64,000 bases of DNA from Piliocolobus tephrosceles (Eukaryota > Chordata > Mammalia > Primates > Cercopithecidae). The notes under the pieces were generated by a model. It did not search any database. It had not been told where the DNA came from and saw only the letters and a program-made list of their open reading frames with translations. The stretch is from positions 87,919,101 to 87,983,100 of the forward strand of contig NC_045441.1 of assembly GCF_002776525.5 (NCBI RefSeq), read 5' to 3'. The stretch's first letter is position 1. Every line of letters begins with the position of its first letter. The position numbers and the translations under genes were made by a program. Below, piece after piece: positions 12,141-23,844 of the stretch.

Positions 12141-13179
12141 TACCTTGAAATAAAGCAAATGAAAAGTATAGAATGACTTTTCTGGATCTCTGGCTTATGT
12201 AATAAAAATTAAATAAAGAGAAATCAAGTATTTTATTTGTTGTATGTTGAGTTTGGGATCTTTTTAAGAGTTTCAGATAAACATTTGCAGTTAGAAATAA
12301 TCATCCACATTTAGAAAGCAAGACTACATTCGAAATACAAAATGGAAATTTTCTGTATTTATGTGGTAATAGCATACAGGAGAACACATATGAATAAATA
12401 TAAAAAATCAGAAAAGAAAGTCAATAATAGATCTACATAGCATTGTATCTGAAAGTAACCTCAGAGATAATTTAGCACTTGGTTTTCAATGTTCTTTAGC
12501 CTCATTATATGTCTAACATATACAGGAGAAAAAAATTCAGTTATTTGATTGGGGTATGGATGAGGATCCTTGCCAATACAGTCAATGATTATCCAGTTTG
12601 AAGACCCTACTATTCCTACAGAATATTTAGGACTCCCAGGATCAATTAGAAAATCACTGGTTGTATATAATCTTCCTAATTAATATACATGAAACTGATA
12701 CTAGAAAAAATTAGGTTATTTGCTTAATGTTGCATGAAATCCAGACACATTTATATACAATTACAGAATTCAATAATGGTAGAGTAAAATCTTCAGGACT
12801 TTTTATCTTTAAGTCTTTTTATCTTTTAGGGCCACACAGGAGATGGCTTTTATGTGACAGTCTCTGGGTCTTTATGTTTACACCTCACATAGGTCCCTGT
12901 TTCCAGAGAAAACTTCTGTATAGTCACGTAGCCTTGAAACAATTCTTCCTACTTTAAACATCTCTTTCTTTGTTACATCGATAGGAATACATGACCGTGA
13001 TTCAGAAAATTAAAACGATATCGACTATATTATGAGAAGTTTATTTTCTCATACCTCTGTCTTCCAAAACCAACTAAACATGACTTTCATATATTTCTTA
13101 GTTATTCCTAACTTTCCCCATCTTTGATATCTGTTCTCTCTAAGCTAATTTCTATGCATTGATTACAATGATGTTTTGA
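12141..13179. other. Unique AT-rich sequence, nothing recognised
   Basis: No repeat family or gene is identified. A small duplication, 'tttttatctttaag' followed by 'tctttttatctttt', lies near 12799-12828. The 76-residue frame at 12727-12957 has no recognisable domain. Confidence 0.4.
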
Positions 13180-13525
13180 AAACAAAACACAGATCATATT
13201 ACTATTCAGCTTAAAACCTTTTAATGGATTTCTATGGCAATTGGAGGAAAATGTAAATTTGTACCATGAATTTTAAGGTTGCAAATGATGTATTTCTTGC
13301 CTACCTCTGCCGTTATTTCACTCCAGGAGTTATTTCATTTTTTCATTTACTTCTTCATTCTTAAACCTATAAAAAGTGCTATTTTAATTTAGGTCGTTGT
13401 TTTGGTTCTATTTTCTGCCTAGAAGTTTCTTTCCCCATATCTTCCCAGGCAAGCTCTTTATTCTTCAGAGCTCAGCTGAAATCTCAGTTCCTCAAAGCAA
13501 CTTTCTCTTACATCTTCACTTCATT
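13180..13525 (+). repeat. L2 LINE relic, sense
   Basis: Strings in consensus order: 'cagatcatattactattcag', 'taaaaccttttaatgg' (consensus 'taaaaccctccaatgg'), 'ttcttgcctacctctgcc', 'ttctgcctagaagtttc', and 'agctgaaatctcagttcctc' (consensus 'agctcaaatgtcacctcctc'). This is the 3' part of L2 before its terminal section. Confidence 0.68.
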
Positions 13526-13559
13526 ATAACCTAATGCACAATTTGGGGATGAAAAATTT

Positions 13560-13725
13560 GAGTTCCACTTTGTGTTCTGCAACTCGCTTGTGATGCAAAC
13601 TCAGGCACATAACATTTTGAACATTGCTTAGGCTGAAAAAATATGGCTAGCATTACTTTATTGTCAGGGTTGTAGTAAAATTAAGAGTTGAATACGGGAA
13701 AACGGTTATCTGTGTTAATTTCTGT
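13560..13725 (+). repeat. MIR SINE relic, sense
   Basis: 'ttctgcaactcgcttgtgatg', 'gcacataacattttgaac' and 'tgtcagggttgtagtaaaat' follow the order of the MIR core and tail (consensus 'acttactagctgtgtgacc', 'ataacctctctgagcc', 'catagggttgttgtgagg'). Heavily decayed. Confidence 0.45.
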
Positions 13726-13879
13726 TTTCTGTTTCTCCTGAGATTAAAATGAATTTGAGTTACATTTTTTTTGAGTTTAAAGATGAGGAAAACTAGGATA
13801 TGAGCATTTGAATTGAAAATTATGTCAAAGGATGAGTAACATTTTTAGATCATCAGCCATGCCCAGGACCTACCATTAA

Positions 13880-14265
13880 TTAATTAATCCATTCATTCTT
13901 TATTCATTAATGCTAAGTGTTCACTATATATCAAGTACTGACCTTGTCCCTGGAAGAATAACAGTGGCATACAAAATATATAGAGGGAAAAGTACATAAT
14001 TATATTGTAATATATGTTAGGAATAAAGTTATATGTTTTATGGGAAAAGGAAGGAAGGGAAGGAGGTAGGAAAGTGGGAGGGATGGAGGGAGGGATGGCA
14101 GGATAGTTTTATATATGTTCAATTTTAGTTGATTCTCAGAAGTTGAACAGGTGTTTAACAGGGAGAAGAAAAGCCATTCCAAACAGAAATCCAAGGATGA
14201 AACCACAGCAGATTCTAACACTGACAAGAACGCAATAAGAAGCTTCAGAAGCGAGTTTTAAGGAA
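13880..14265 (-). repeat. L2 LINE relic, antisense, with purine-rich insert
   Basis: Begins 'ttaatccattcattctttatt' and 'gtgttcactatatatcaagt', the reverse complement of the L2 tail. Later 'acaggtgtttaacagggagaag' and 'gccattccaaacagaaatcc' match the antisense L2 order. A GGAA/GGGA-rich tract at 14042-14100 interrupts it. Confidence 0.6.
14042..14100. repeat. Purine-rich (GGAA/GGGA)n tract
   Basis: About 59 bases of almost pure A/G on the plus strand, with repeated ggaa and ggga units. It is a low-complexity tract inside an L2 relic. Confidence 0.85.
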
Positions 14266-14322
14266 TAAAGGTCAAAGCTCAATAGTTACAAAACTATTTC
14301 AAAGCTAAATAGTTACAAAAAC

Positions 14323-14652
14323 CGCCAGGCGTGGTGGCTTCCACCTGTAATCCCAGCACTTTGGGAGGCCTAGGCAGGTGGATCACGAGGTCAGGAGATC
14401 GGGACTATCCTGGTTAATACGGTGAAACCCTGTCTCTACTAAAAATACAAAAACTTAGCCGGACATGTAGTCCCAGTTACTTAGGAGGCTGAGGCAGGAG
14501 AATGACGTGAACCCGGGAGGCAGAGCTTGCAGTGAACCGAGATCGTGCCACTGCACTCCAGCCTGGACGACAGAGTGAGACACTGTCTCAAAAATAAATA
14601 AATAAATAAATAAAATAAATAAATAGATAAATAAATAAATAAAATAAAAAAC
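14323..14652 (+). repeat. Alu SINE (AluY/Sc type), sense, long (AAAT)n tail
   Basis: A sense Alu with 'gaggtcaggagatcgggac' in the left arm. Its tail has become about 55 bases of AAAT repeats with one 'agat' interruption. The flanks 'agttacaaaaac' (left) and 'cgttacaaaaaac' (right) form the target duplication. A small internal deletion removes part of the region after the linker. Confidence 0.93.
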
Positions 14653-14834
14653 ATCGTTACAAAAAACTAAAGTAATGATAAGCTTTGAATATGAAGAGGT
14701 GTCTGGTACATCTTTGAACAATTATTGCCTTAGAATAATGAACGCAGAATGTAGATTCTGAGTGCTGAGGAAAGAGAGATGTTAAAAAATGGAAAAGAGT
14801 AGAACTGCAGATTCAATACTTTGTTGATTATTTA

Positions 14835-15150
14835 TTTATCTATCTATTTATTTATTTTTTAATTATTATTATTTTTTTTTTGAGACGGAGTCTCGCTCTG
14901 TCGCTTAGGCTGGAGTGCAGTGGCACAATCTCGGCTCACTGCAAGCTCCGCCTCCCGGGTTCACGCCATTCTCCTGTCTCAGCCTCCCCAGTAGCTGGGA
15001 CTACAGGTGCCCGCCACCACGCCCAGCTAATTTTTTGTATTTTTAGCAGAGACAGGGTTTCACTGTGGTCTCGATCTCCTGACCTTGTGATCCGCCCACC
15101 TAGGCCTCCCAAAGTGCTGGGATTACAGGCGTGAGCCACCGCGCCTGGAC
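14835..15150 (-). repeat. AluY-type SINE, antisense
   Basis: The tail at the left is (TTTA)n plus poly-T, followed by a close match to AluY in reverse complement. About 20 bases of the left arm are missing around 15065 ('cactgtggtctcgatctcc'). The 10-bp duplication tgattattta lies at 14825-14834 and 15151-15160. Confidence 0.95.
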
Positions 15151-15386
15151 TGATTATTTAAAAGAAGTAAAACATTAAGTGAAAATGTGTAGAAACTACA
15201 GTAGTGAGAAGAAGTTCATTAAGATGGAAGAAATTTCTAATCATAAGAGGAAGGGCTAGTAAATAGAGGACATCTGAAAATACAAGTAATCAAGGCCTTG
15301 GTGGAAGGACTCAGACACATTTCCCCCTGGAAAGAGATGAGGATTTCCATCATAGATATTTTGAGACCTTGTGAGTTGAACAACTG

Positions 15387-15435
<49 letters not shown>

Positions 15436-15440
15436 GATCG
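15387..15440. repeat. (CTAT)n tetranucleotide microsatellite
   Basis: About twelve tandem ctat/atct units end in 'cgatcgctatag'. It is a likely polymorphic STR. The plus-strand frame across it encodes a YLSI repeat and is not a gene. Confidence 0.97.
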
Positions 15441-18229
15441 CTATAGCTGTGTAGATGTTCTTTCTCGACAATTTTTCACCAAACCCCTCGTATCTCCTTT
15501 GCTGTGGGTCCAGTGTGGTTACATGCTAAAAAGGTGAACTTTTCTACTAGAGTAGGTATTCACACATGATGCCTACTTTCTTCTTTAGAACAGGCCTTTA
15601 TTATTACAGATCCACTTAAAGATCTAAGGAACATGACTAATTAAGAGTGCCAGACTGTGAGGAAGAATAAATGTGATTTAAAGGAAACCAGCCAGACCAA
15701 AGCACAGACCATAGCTATTCTAATTTCAAAAATAAGAGTCTGTAATGATCCTGTGGAGCTAGTGTCAGTATCAGTGATCATGGAAAATTAGTTCCTCACA
15801 TTCTTTCAGGGGCATGTTGGCTTCTTCACATAAAATTCCTTGGGAAGACTCCAGAAGTCACAGTTATTATATGTAAAATTTTGTCATTTCTTGTTACTTG
15901 ATTAATTTCAGCTCCCTAAATTATATGCTATACTATAAAATATTGCAGTAATGATATCCTGAAAATGTAATATTCGCTGAAAATCAGGCCATATATCTTT
16001 TTTTAGTTCCTCAGAATGCTTCAGTAATAAGGTATATTTTTATGAGAAAAAAATCATCCAATAAATAACATGTCAATGCTTAATGCTATATGGGAAAATG
16101 CTTTATAAATGTTAAGGGGCTAGTCTTGTATGAGACATCGTATATTCACAAAGAGAGAGATTATTAATATATATTGGTTATCACCAATGCTTAAAAATAT
16201 CAGAAAGAGACTTTGAGATAGTTAAATATCAAAAGAGATGTTCAGAAGCCTGAATATCACATCATTTTAACAATATGGCTAGGCAGTAGAATCTTCCTAA
16301 AACCTCCAAATCCTACTGCTGAAACACTAGTCTTTATGCCCAAGATGGTTAACATAAATTGTAAAAGAGTTGAACAATGTAGAATTAAATGAGAAATAAG
16401 ATTCAGAGAAGAATATAATAAATATTAAATTTGTCATACATAAGCATGAAACAAATCCACTTTCTCAATGTGCTTTCGTTTTTTTTTTTCTGTATGAATC
16501 AAATATACCCTAATAGTATATGAATTAGCTGAACAGTAATAGATTATGTATTCTAAAGTGGATTTAACCCTTGTCTGAATGTCATTGTTTAGGTCCCAAA
16601 AGGTTTGTACATAATTTAAAGGAAGGTGGTAGTGGCAGACATCTCCATTGTTTTTTCAAGGCCTTTGCTTGATTATAATTCACAAAATATTATCTCTTCA
16701 TGCATAAGTCTCCAAAATTATGCATCGAAGTTTGTCTTCTTTAAAAGAAGGGAAGACAGCTGTAAAAAAAAAAAAAAAAAAGCTTTCCAAGTATTTATGC
16801 ATCAAAAATACATATTCATGATGGAAAATTACCCACCAAAAATGTGCTCTTTTCAAGGGGCAACCTTATAATTTTGAAAAAGTTACAACCTGTCTTTATA
16901 CTGTGGTATTGTGTCCTTCCTGGAGGGACACAGTAGGACGTTCAGTGGATATCACTGAATTTTCACTCTGTTTGAATTAAGAATGCAAATGACTGAAACA
17001 TAAGGCAGCTGCAGACTGCTTACCAAGAACATTTATCAACATATTTAATCGGCAATTCATTTCACATCCCATGTATAGAAGATCATGTCTATTACATGGC
17101 ATTTAGGATGAAGTTTATTGAAGCACATCACCCTTTTTTTTTAATAAGCAACATTCCTTTACCCTATGAATTTTAATGTTCCATTTGAGCTGATAAATAA
17201 TTTTAAAGAAAGGGAAGTATTTTAAAAGTATTGGAGTAAATAACCCTGCTGTTCAACTGTATGTTTTGGGACTTCTCTTGGTTTGAAATGTAAGGCAATC
17301 TCTATGTATGAGTATTGGCATTTTCATGAAGCTATGTGACTCAGTTTTGCACTTTGGAGTACTTAGGTGTCAGTTACAGGTAGTCACAAAATAACACCTG
17401 AATCCAGGAAGCTGAAGCCCTGGCTCTTTCGACTTCCTTTTTGAGCCTCAGCTTCCTTGTTTTTGAATAGGGGCAAATCTCTGTCTATCCATAGAGCTTT
17501 GTGTATCTTAAACTGCATAGCATATAGTAAAGTTTTGGTAAAACATAAAACACTGATCAAACAGGAAAGTATATTACAATTCAAATTGCTGGTTTCCAGG
17601 TTATGGTCAACCAGTGAACTGGAAACTGTGCAAAGGCTATTATGCCTTTAAATTGTGAATAATCATTTAACTTGATTTTATCAAGTGGTAAGATTTAAGG
17701 AGTAAATGAGTTTTTATTATATTATTATTTTATAATAATTATTTTATATTATTTTCTTCATGGCTAAATGGTAGAAAAATAGATACATAGTAACCTTTAA
17801 GTTGCATAAGCATGGTCCAAAATGACTATTAATATTATTCTTTCTTCTCACTGTTTTTTTTTTTTTTCTTTCTGAGAATTGATTTGCAAATTATAGCTCC
17901 ACATGCTTCATTATATTTTTGGAAAAATGCCCAAAAACATAAGTCCTCACACAAAGATGAGCACTATATGACTAGTTCCTGAATACGTTAGGAAAACGGA
18001 GCCAAACATTTATCCAGTTGATTTCTTTGACTTTCTATTTGCAGAATTAGAAAATCTATCAGAAAGATGCATCCAGGATTATAATAATTTCTTTACATTG
18101 GTTTAAAACATTCTACACCAAAAATTCTTAACATTTTGAAAAGTAGAAGTAAAAACATTATTGAACTGAGTTGATGAAATCCTGCCTAATGTCTCTGAAA
18201 AGTTATATGTGATAAGAATTAGGGGTGTT
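15441..18229. other. Unique AT-rich sequence, no gene seen
   Basis: Contains homopolymer runs (T near 16479, about 19 A at 16764-16782, T near 17855) and a possible small MIR fragment near 17430-17490 ('gagcctcagcttccttg', then 'gaataggggcaaa'), too weak to call. No domain-bearing frame is present. Confidence 0.4.
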
Positions 18230-18523
18230 TTGGGTTGTTTGAGACAAAATCTCACTGTATCTCCTGGGCTGCAGTGCAGTGATGCTATCTCAGCTCACTG
18301 CAGCCTTGACCTCCCAGACTCAAGCGATCTTCCCACCTAGGACTTCCCAGTAGCTGGAACTACAGGCATGTGCCACCATGTCTGGTTAATGTTTGTATTT
18401 TTTTATTGACGGGCTTTTGCCATGTTGCCCAGGCTGTTCTCAAACTCCTGAGCTCAAGTGATTCACCTGCTTTGGCGTCCCAGAGTTCTAGGATTACAGG
18501 TGTGAGTCACCATGCTCTGCCAG
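18230..18523 (-). repeat. AluJ SINE, antisense
   Basis: Reverse-complement Alu with the J-type string 'cactgcagccttgacctccc' followed by 'caagcgatcttcccacc'. Many substitutions and no remaining poly-T head of note, consistent with the oldest Alu class. Confidence 0.9.
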
Positions 18524-18830
18524 GATTAAATATTTTATTAATAAATCAAAATTGATTTGGAGAAAAATTTATTCCTTAAGATTATTAAAGTTATCTAAGG
18601 AAATCATAAAACCTTTTTTGAATGCAAAAATCACTTTTTAGGCTGTCAAGTAAATCTTCAGAAAATTTGTGATTCAGATCCTGTATTTCTTTCAATTCCT
18701 CTGTTATTGATTTTCTTCACACTATTGATTTGACTATCTAGTTTATTTCATCTCTACTAACATTAATAGCATTTACTCTTTACCTGCTACAAAGGTTATT
18801 AGTTATTGTTTGGAAAAAATCTTAACTTTT

Positions 18831-19137
18831 TTTTTTTTTTTTTTTTTTTTTTTGTGAGACCGAGTCTCGCTCTGTCGCCCAGGCTGGAGTGCAGTGGCGA
18901 GATCTCAGCTCACTGCAAGCTCCACCTCCCGGGTTTAGGCCATTCTCCTGCCTCAGCCTCCCGAGTAGCTGGGACTACAGGCGCCCGCCACCTTGCCTGG
19001 CTAGATTTTTGTATTTTTTAGTAGAGACGGGGTTTCACCGTGTTAGCCAGGATAGTCTTGATCTCCTGACCTCGTGATCCGCCCGTCTCAGCCTCCCAAA
19101 GTGCTGGGATTACAGGCTTGAGTCACCGCACCCGGCC
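18831..19137 (-). repeat. Young AluY (Old World monkey type), antisense
   Basis: A T-run of about 26 leads into a nearly consensus AluY in reverse complement. It carries 'gtattttttagtagagacgg', 'gatccgcccgtctcagcc' and 'caggcttgagtcacc', the variants shared with other young Alus here and unlike the usual human form. The 14-bp duplication aaatcttaactttt lies at 18817-18830 and 19138-19151. Confidence 0.95.
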
Positions 19138-19594
19138 AAATCTTAACTTTTTAGAGAGAATTGTAAACAGTTGCAACTCATCATTACTACTTTTGGTGTA
19201 TTATAGGAAATAAAACACAAAGTGTAATAATCAGCATTCTGTGGAGAATTTATTTTGTATCAAAAGATAGATCTAGTGTGAATCCTTCTTACTTTTAATA
19301 TTTCAGTAGCTACATTATCTCCTTTTCAAACTTTGAGAAAGTGTTTAGATATGAGTATGTGTTTTTAACTGCAACTCATTTATCATCTTACGTGGCCTTT
19401 TTTCCCTAATACCACATCAAACATGACAGTAAGTGATATGCTGGAAAAGTAATGGGTCTTTAGGTGATATTTATAGAGTAAGAACAAAATTATACATATA
19501 TAAAATAAAAAAGCAGGTGCTGGGAGGGTGATGATATTAGTGCTCCAGACACAAATGAATTTTATTAAGAGCTGAGAGATGGCGAGTCAAAAAA

Positions 19595-19915
19595 TAATTT
19601 TCAGAGGTTGAGAAAGGTAGCAGAAGAAGAGAATGAAGAGGAGTTGGCTAATGAGTACAAAAATATGATTAAATAAAAGGAACAAGTTCTAGGGTTCAAT
19701 TGTAAAGCAGGAAAGCTATAGTTAACAATAACATATTATATTTTTTAAAGTACTGAAAGAATCAGAATGTTCTCGAAACAAAGAAAAAATAAATATTTGA
19801 AGTGATGGATATCCCAATTACCCTGATTTAATCCTTAAACATTGTATGCATGTATAAAAATATCACAGATACCACCAAAATATGATCAACTATGATATAT
19901 CAATAAGCAAAAGTG
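19595..19915 (+). repeat. L1MA/L1MB-type 3' UTR end, sense
   Basis: The string order is diagnostic of medium-age L1 3' UTRs: 'aggaacaagttctagggttc', 'agctatagttaacaataac', 'aaatatttgaagtgatggat', 'ccaattaccctgatttaatc', 'aaacattgtatgcatgtat' and 'aaatatcacagat'. Only about 320 bases remain; there is no ORF2 part upstream, so the copy is strongly 5'-truncated. Confidence 0.85.
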
Positions 19916-21584
19916 ATTTCTGGTGATGACAAGGCAGAGAGGTGGGAGGATTCTAGTAACAAACCTGACAGCCTAGAGGATCTTTCTTCAAAGAAAGGGA
20001 AGGCAAAAAGTCAGAAATCTAAGTTTCAGTTGTACAACGTATATAAGATGAAAAATAAATAATTCTACTGGAGTACATTAGAAAATGAAATCAAAATTCA
20101 AAAAAATATATACCTCCTATTAAATAGATTTTGTATGATTTAAATAGCAACAATAGTTAAAATTGACTGATAATATTTTCTCTGAATGAATATGGCAATA
20201 ATACGTTGAATAATACTAAAGTTAAGTGAAGATGTTTTTGATCATGAATTTTCTTTATTTAAAGAAAGACACAAATGAAAGCTGGTGTACATGTTAAATT
20301 AACAGCCAAGATGTATTCTTTTTACGAAAAAATTACAGAAGGAAATTCACTCCCTTGATATAAACGTGAAGCATTGCCTATAAACATGAGGCATGCCATA
20401 TCACAAACTCAGAATATTCCCATGCACATAATGCTTCTGTGATTAGAGTAACTATTCATAAAATTTGAATATGTCATCCTCAAACAGAGCTTAAGGTAAC
20501 ATCAACACAATTGAAGAAACAGGTTGTAAGCATAAAGTCTTACCTAAGACTGTATAATGGATCAGTGGAAGTACTAAGACTAAAAGTCAAGTATACTTAG
20601 ATCCAGGTCACTTACCAAGGTGACTTTCTTCATTTCCTTTACATCAGTTAGTACATTTATTTGTTTATCTATCTGTTTGTTACCTTCCCATACACCCGTT
20701 AACATATGATGTATATATTTGTTTCCATAGCTACATAAGCAAATTTTTTTGTCTAATAATTATCTTTCTCTAATGATTGGCTGACCAATACATTTGAGAA
20801 GAAATTAAGAATAGTTAGAAATGTATTTTCCCTTACTTACAATTAGGTATATTTTTATTCTCAAGTCAGAACATTTCAAATGGATAATCAGAGGTTCATT
20901 ATGTCATGTTACATTCAGTAAATGTAATAGTTGATTGAACAGGAACATTTGAGATTATGTTTTTTAATCTGGCAGAAATGCCTCATCTAAACAAAATATT
21001 TTCTAGTCCCATTTTCAAAGGATTCATTGGGCAAAAACATCAATTCAATTAAAAGTTCTTTAAATTTAAATTACTTTAATTTTATAACATAAGCACTATT
21101 TTTGAATTGTCACAGTCACTAAAAAAAAAAAAATGAAAAAGGCAAATCATCCTCTTCTAAATATCAAATCTTTCACCACTGCCTACAGCCCCTTACCTAG
21201 TATTAGCAACTTCCAAGGAGTTTGCTCTGCATGTAGATTTTGATTACTCATGAGAGAGCACAGGAGCTGCAAAACTGAAATTTGTAAAATTGTCTTGGAT
21301 AGTGATGAAATATACAATGTATTGGTATATACGAACAAGAGTATATTTGTGCTTATGGAATAACTGATCTGGGAGAAACTAGAAAATTGCCATTTTCCTA
21401 TTCATCCACTCGTCCTAACACTTCATTCACACTAGTGACAATCTTATCAGATTTTTTTTCAATCGTACCAGTTACGTCATTGGGAAATTTGAGACAGGGG
21501 TCTACCTATTTTTGATACCAAAATGCAAGTATATTTACATAAGCAATATATAAATATACTGCTTTTCTTACCCAAAGCAATATG

Positions 21585-21745
21585 CTTGCTATCTGAAAAC
21601 CTGAATTGGAGTATCCTGGCTTTATCACTTATTAGCTGACGTTAGCAAGCAACTTAGGGTCCATTAGCCTCAGTTGTTTTATTTATCATCATGGTGAATA
21701 TATGAGGATTTAACTTACAAAATTGCTCAAAGGTTAAAAGAATCT
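21585..21745 (+). repeat. MIR SINE, sense
   Basis: 'cctgaattggagtatcctgg', 'ctttatcacttattagctg', 'agcaagcaacttagg', 'cctcagttgttttatttatc' and 'atatgaggatttaa' follow the MIR core in order (consensus 'gccacttactagctgtg', 'ggcaagttacttaacc', 'cctcagtttcctcatc', 'gtgaggattaaatg'). Confidence 0.72.
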
Positions 21746-23830
21746 TTTTCAACATTTTCTACAAATGGATATATATTTGCCTTATGTTTGTTTATGTACC
21801 CCTACAAAGCATTGAAGTAGCATTCTAGATACTAAATGTAAATAAAGCCAAACATAACATGGTTCTTTGTTTTATTTTTTAAAATGATAACTTTGTTTTT
21901 CAATTGAACAATTTACCAATGATGTTATTTTCTAAAGGCTTATATGTATGTTATAGTTACCTAAATATAGGTATGTAGTTACCTAAATCAATATATTAAT
22001 GATTATTAAACAATCAATATTTATAAAATGTAAATCTTTCTATTTGATTAATGTCAGACTTCTAGTTTTACATGGTTGAATGATTATCATTTGGTATCTG
22101 GCCCATTCAAAGTTAAATGGTTAAAAGATGGTGCTTTTAAAATCTCTTAATTAATCAGGGTGTCTGATATATGTTTGCTAAAAAATTGATGAATGACTCC
22201 TGTATTGATTTAGAATTCCAAGAGTACTATGAATTAGATTATTCTTTGGGCCTTCAACACAGAATAATAGATTTTACCATATTAAGACTTTATCCACCTC
22301 CTACTCCCCAAATCGACTTGATTCAAAGCAACCTGTATGTTGGAATATCTAAATTATTTTTATAAGCATGTCTTTATAAGCACAGAGGATTTAAAAAAGG
22401 AGGATATTTTCTTTTTAAATTTTTTTTTTTTCATAGGAGATCTTAAGTTGCGAATTGCATGAAATAATTTAGAATATCATCTCAAACATCCTTACTTTTA
22501 GTCATCTCATTCACAAGTGTTAAATCCACTTTAAGGCCTGAATTGCCAAGGATCACATAAATTGGGTAGCTGCCAAATTTCCATTTCAGTTTATGCTGTG
22601 TAGACAGAATATGTATCCATATGACCTTCATGAATCAGCTATTCAGCTGTCTCACAAGCTATTTCAGCTATTGCCTATTGCCAACTAGGTAAGAAAAGAT
22701 ATTCATTAGCATGAAATTTAGAGTATTTTTTAGTTACTACATTGGTTAAATATTTTTCTGATATTTTTCCCTCTCCCATATATAAAAGGAAACAAATATT
22801 TACTTCTTGAAATTTGGAAAAATTTGTAACTTTTAAAGTGATTTACAGTTATGAATTTAAGAAAATTCTTATTACTTAGTTCTAAACTTAAGAATACTCT
22901 TAATTGTATACAAATGTATTTCTAATAAGCTTCAGACCAAACTATAAGAATTATTCACATTGAAATTATACAAATTATCACTTTGAAAAAAAAATCTTCA
23001 AATGAAGAATTGAGTTTGCCAACTGTTGATATCACTAACTCAACTTGCCTTCTTAAAATTAGCATGCAATATATGTTACTATCTCATAACTTCTAAGTTA
23101 TTGTAAAGAGGTTATAAAATATTTTTATTAATCAAACATATTGAACATTTAGAAATATTAGTTTAACATACAGCCTTTTAAATATTATTGTTCAATGGGA
23201 TGGAAAATATTAAATAAAGTAGTTTTAAATGCACTTTGTAAAATAAACATCGAAGTAATATTTGAAAAGAATGCATTGAAAGTATTTAACTTATATAATG
23301 TTTATGTGAAACTATATTTATTTAAATCTTAAACTACCCGTTTTATTTTTAAACATTTTTAGAAAGAGCTATTCTTCCCCACCCCTTAACTTCATAAAAA
23401 ATTAAGAGTATTCATATTTCTGTCATATTCTTGTTGAAAAATGATCTTTCAGATTTTAACCAAAATTCACTTTCTAATAGAAATAATTAATATATTACAA
23501 TACTATCTACTTAATTTGTAAAAATTATTCAATGTCATAAAAAGAGAACTATTGACCTACACATTCAGGTTCATTTGAGAGAGTTTCATTTTTTATTGTA
23601 TTTGTCTTATAGTTTTAAATGTTACGTTAAACCTTGAGGTGCTACTTGTCAATATAATTAAAATAACTATTATATTTAGATTTTACATGAAATTACTAGG
23701 CTTATACAATCTCTTACTGGGTTCATATAAAATTAATTCGAGTGTACTTTGTTTGACAGTTGTAAAAATATTTAAAATAATGGTGTATTGTTTATATGAT
23801 TAAATATATACTGCCTAAGTTTTGATCTTG

Positions 23831-23844
23831 CCACCAGATGGCAG
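23831..23844 (+). promoter_or_regulatory. Candidate CTCF-binding motif
   Basis: The 14-mer ccaccagatggcag matches every position of the published degenerate core CCASYAGRKGGCRS. It lies in AT-rich unique sequence where a GC-rich match is less expected by chance. No second motif or cohesin evidence can be seen from sequence. Confidence 0.5.

Noticed and set aside
14595..14650. (AAAT)n as a regulatory repeat
   Set aside because: It is simply the expanded tail of the adjacent Alu.
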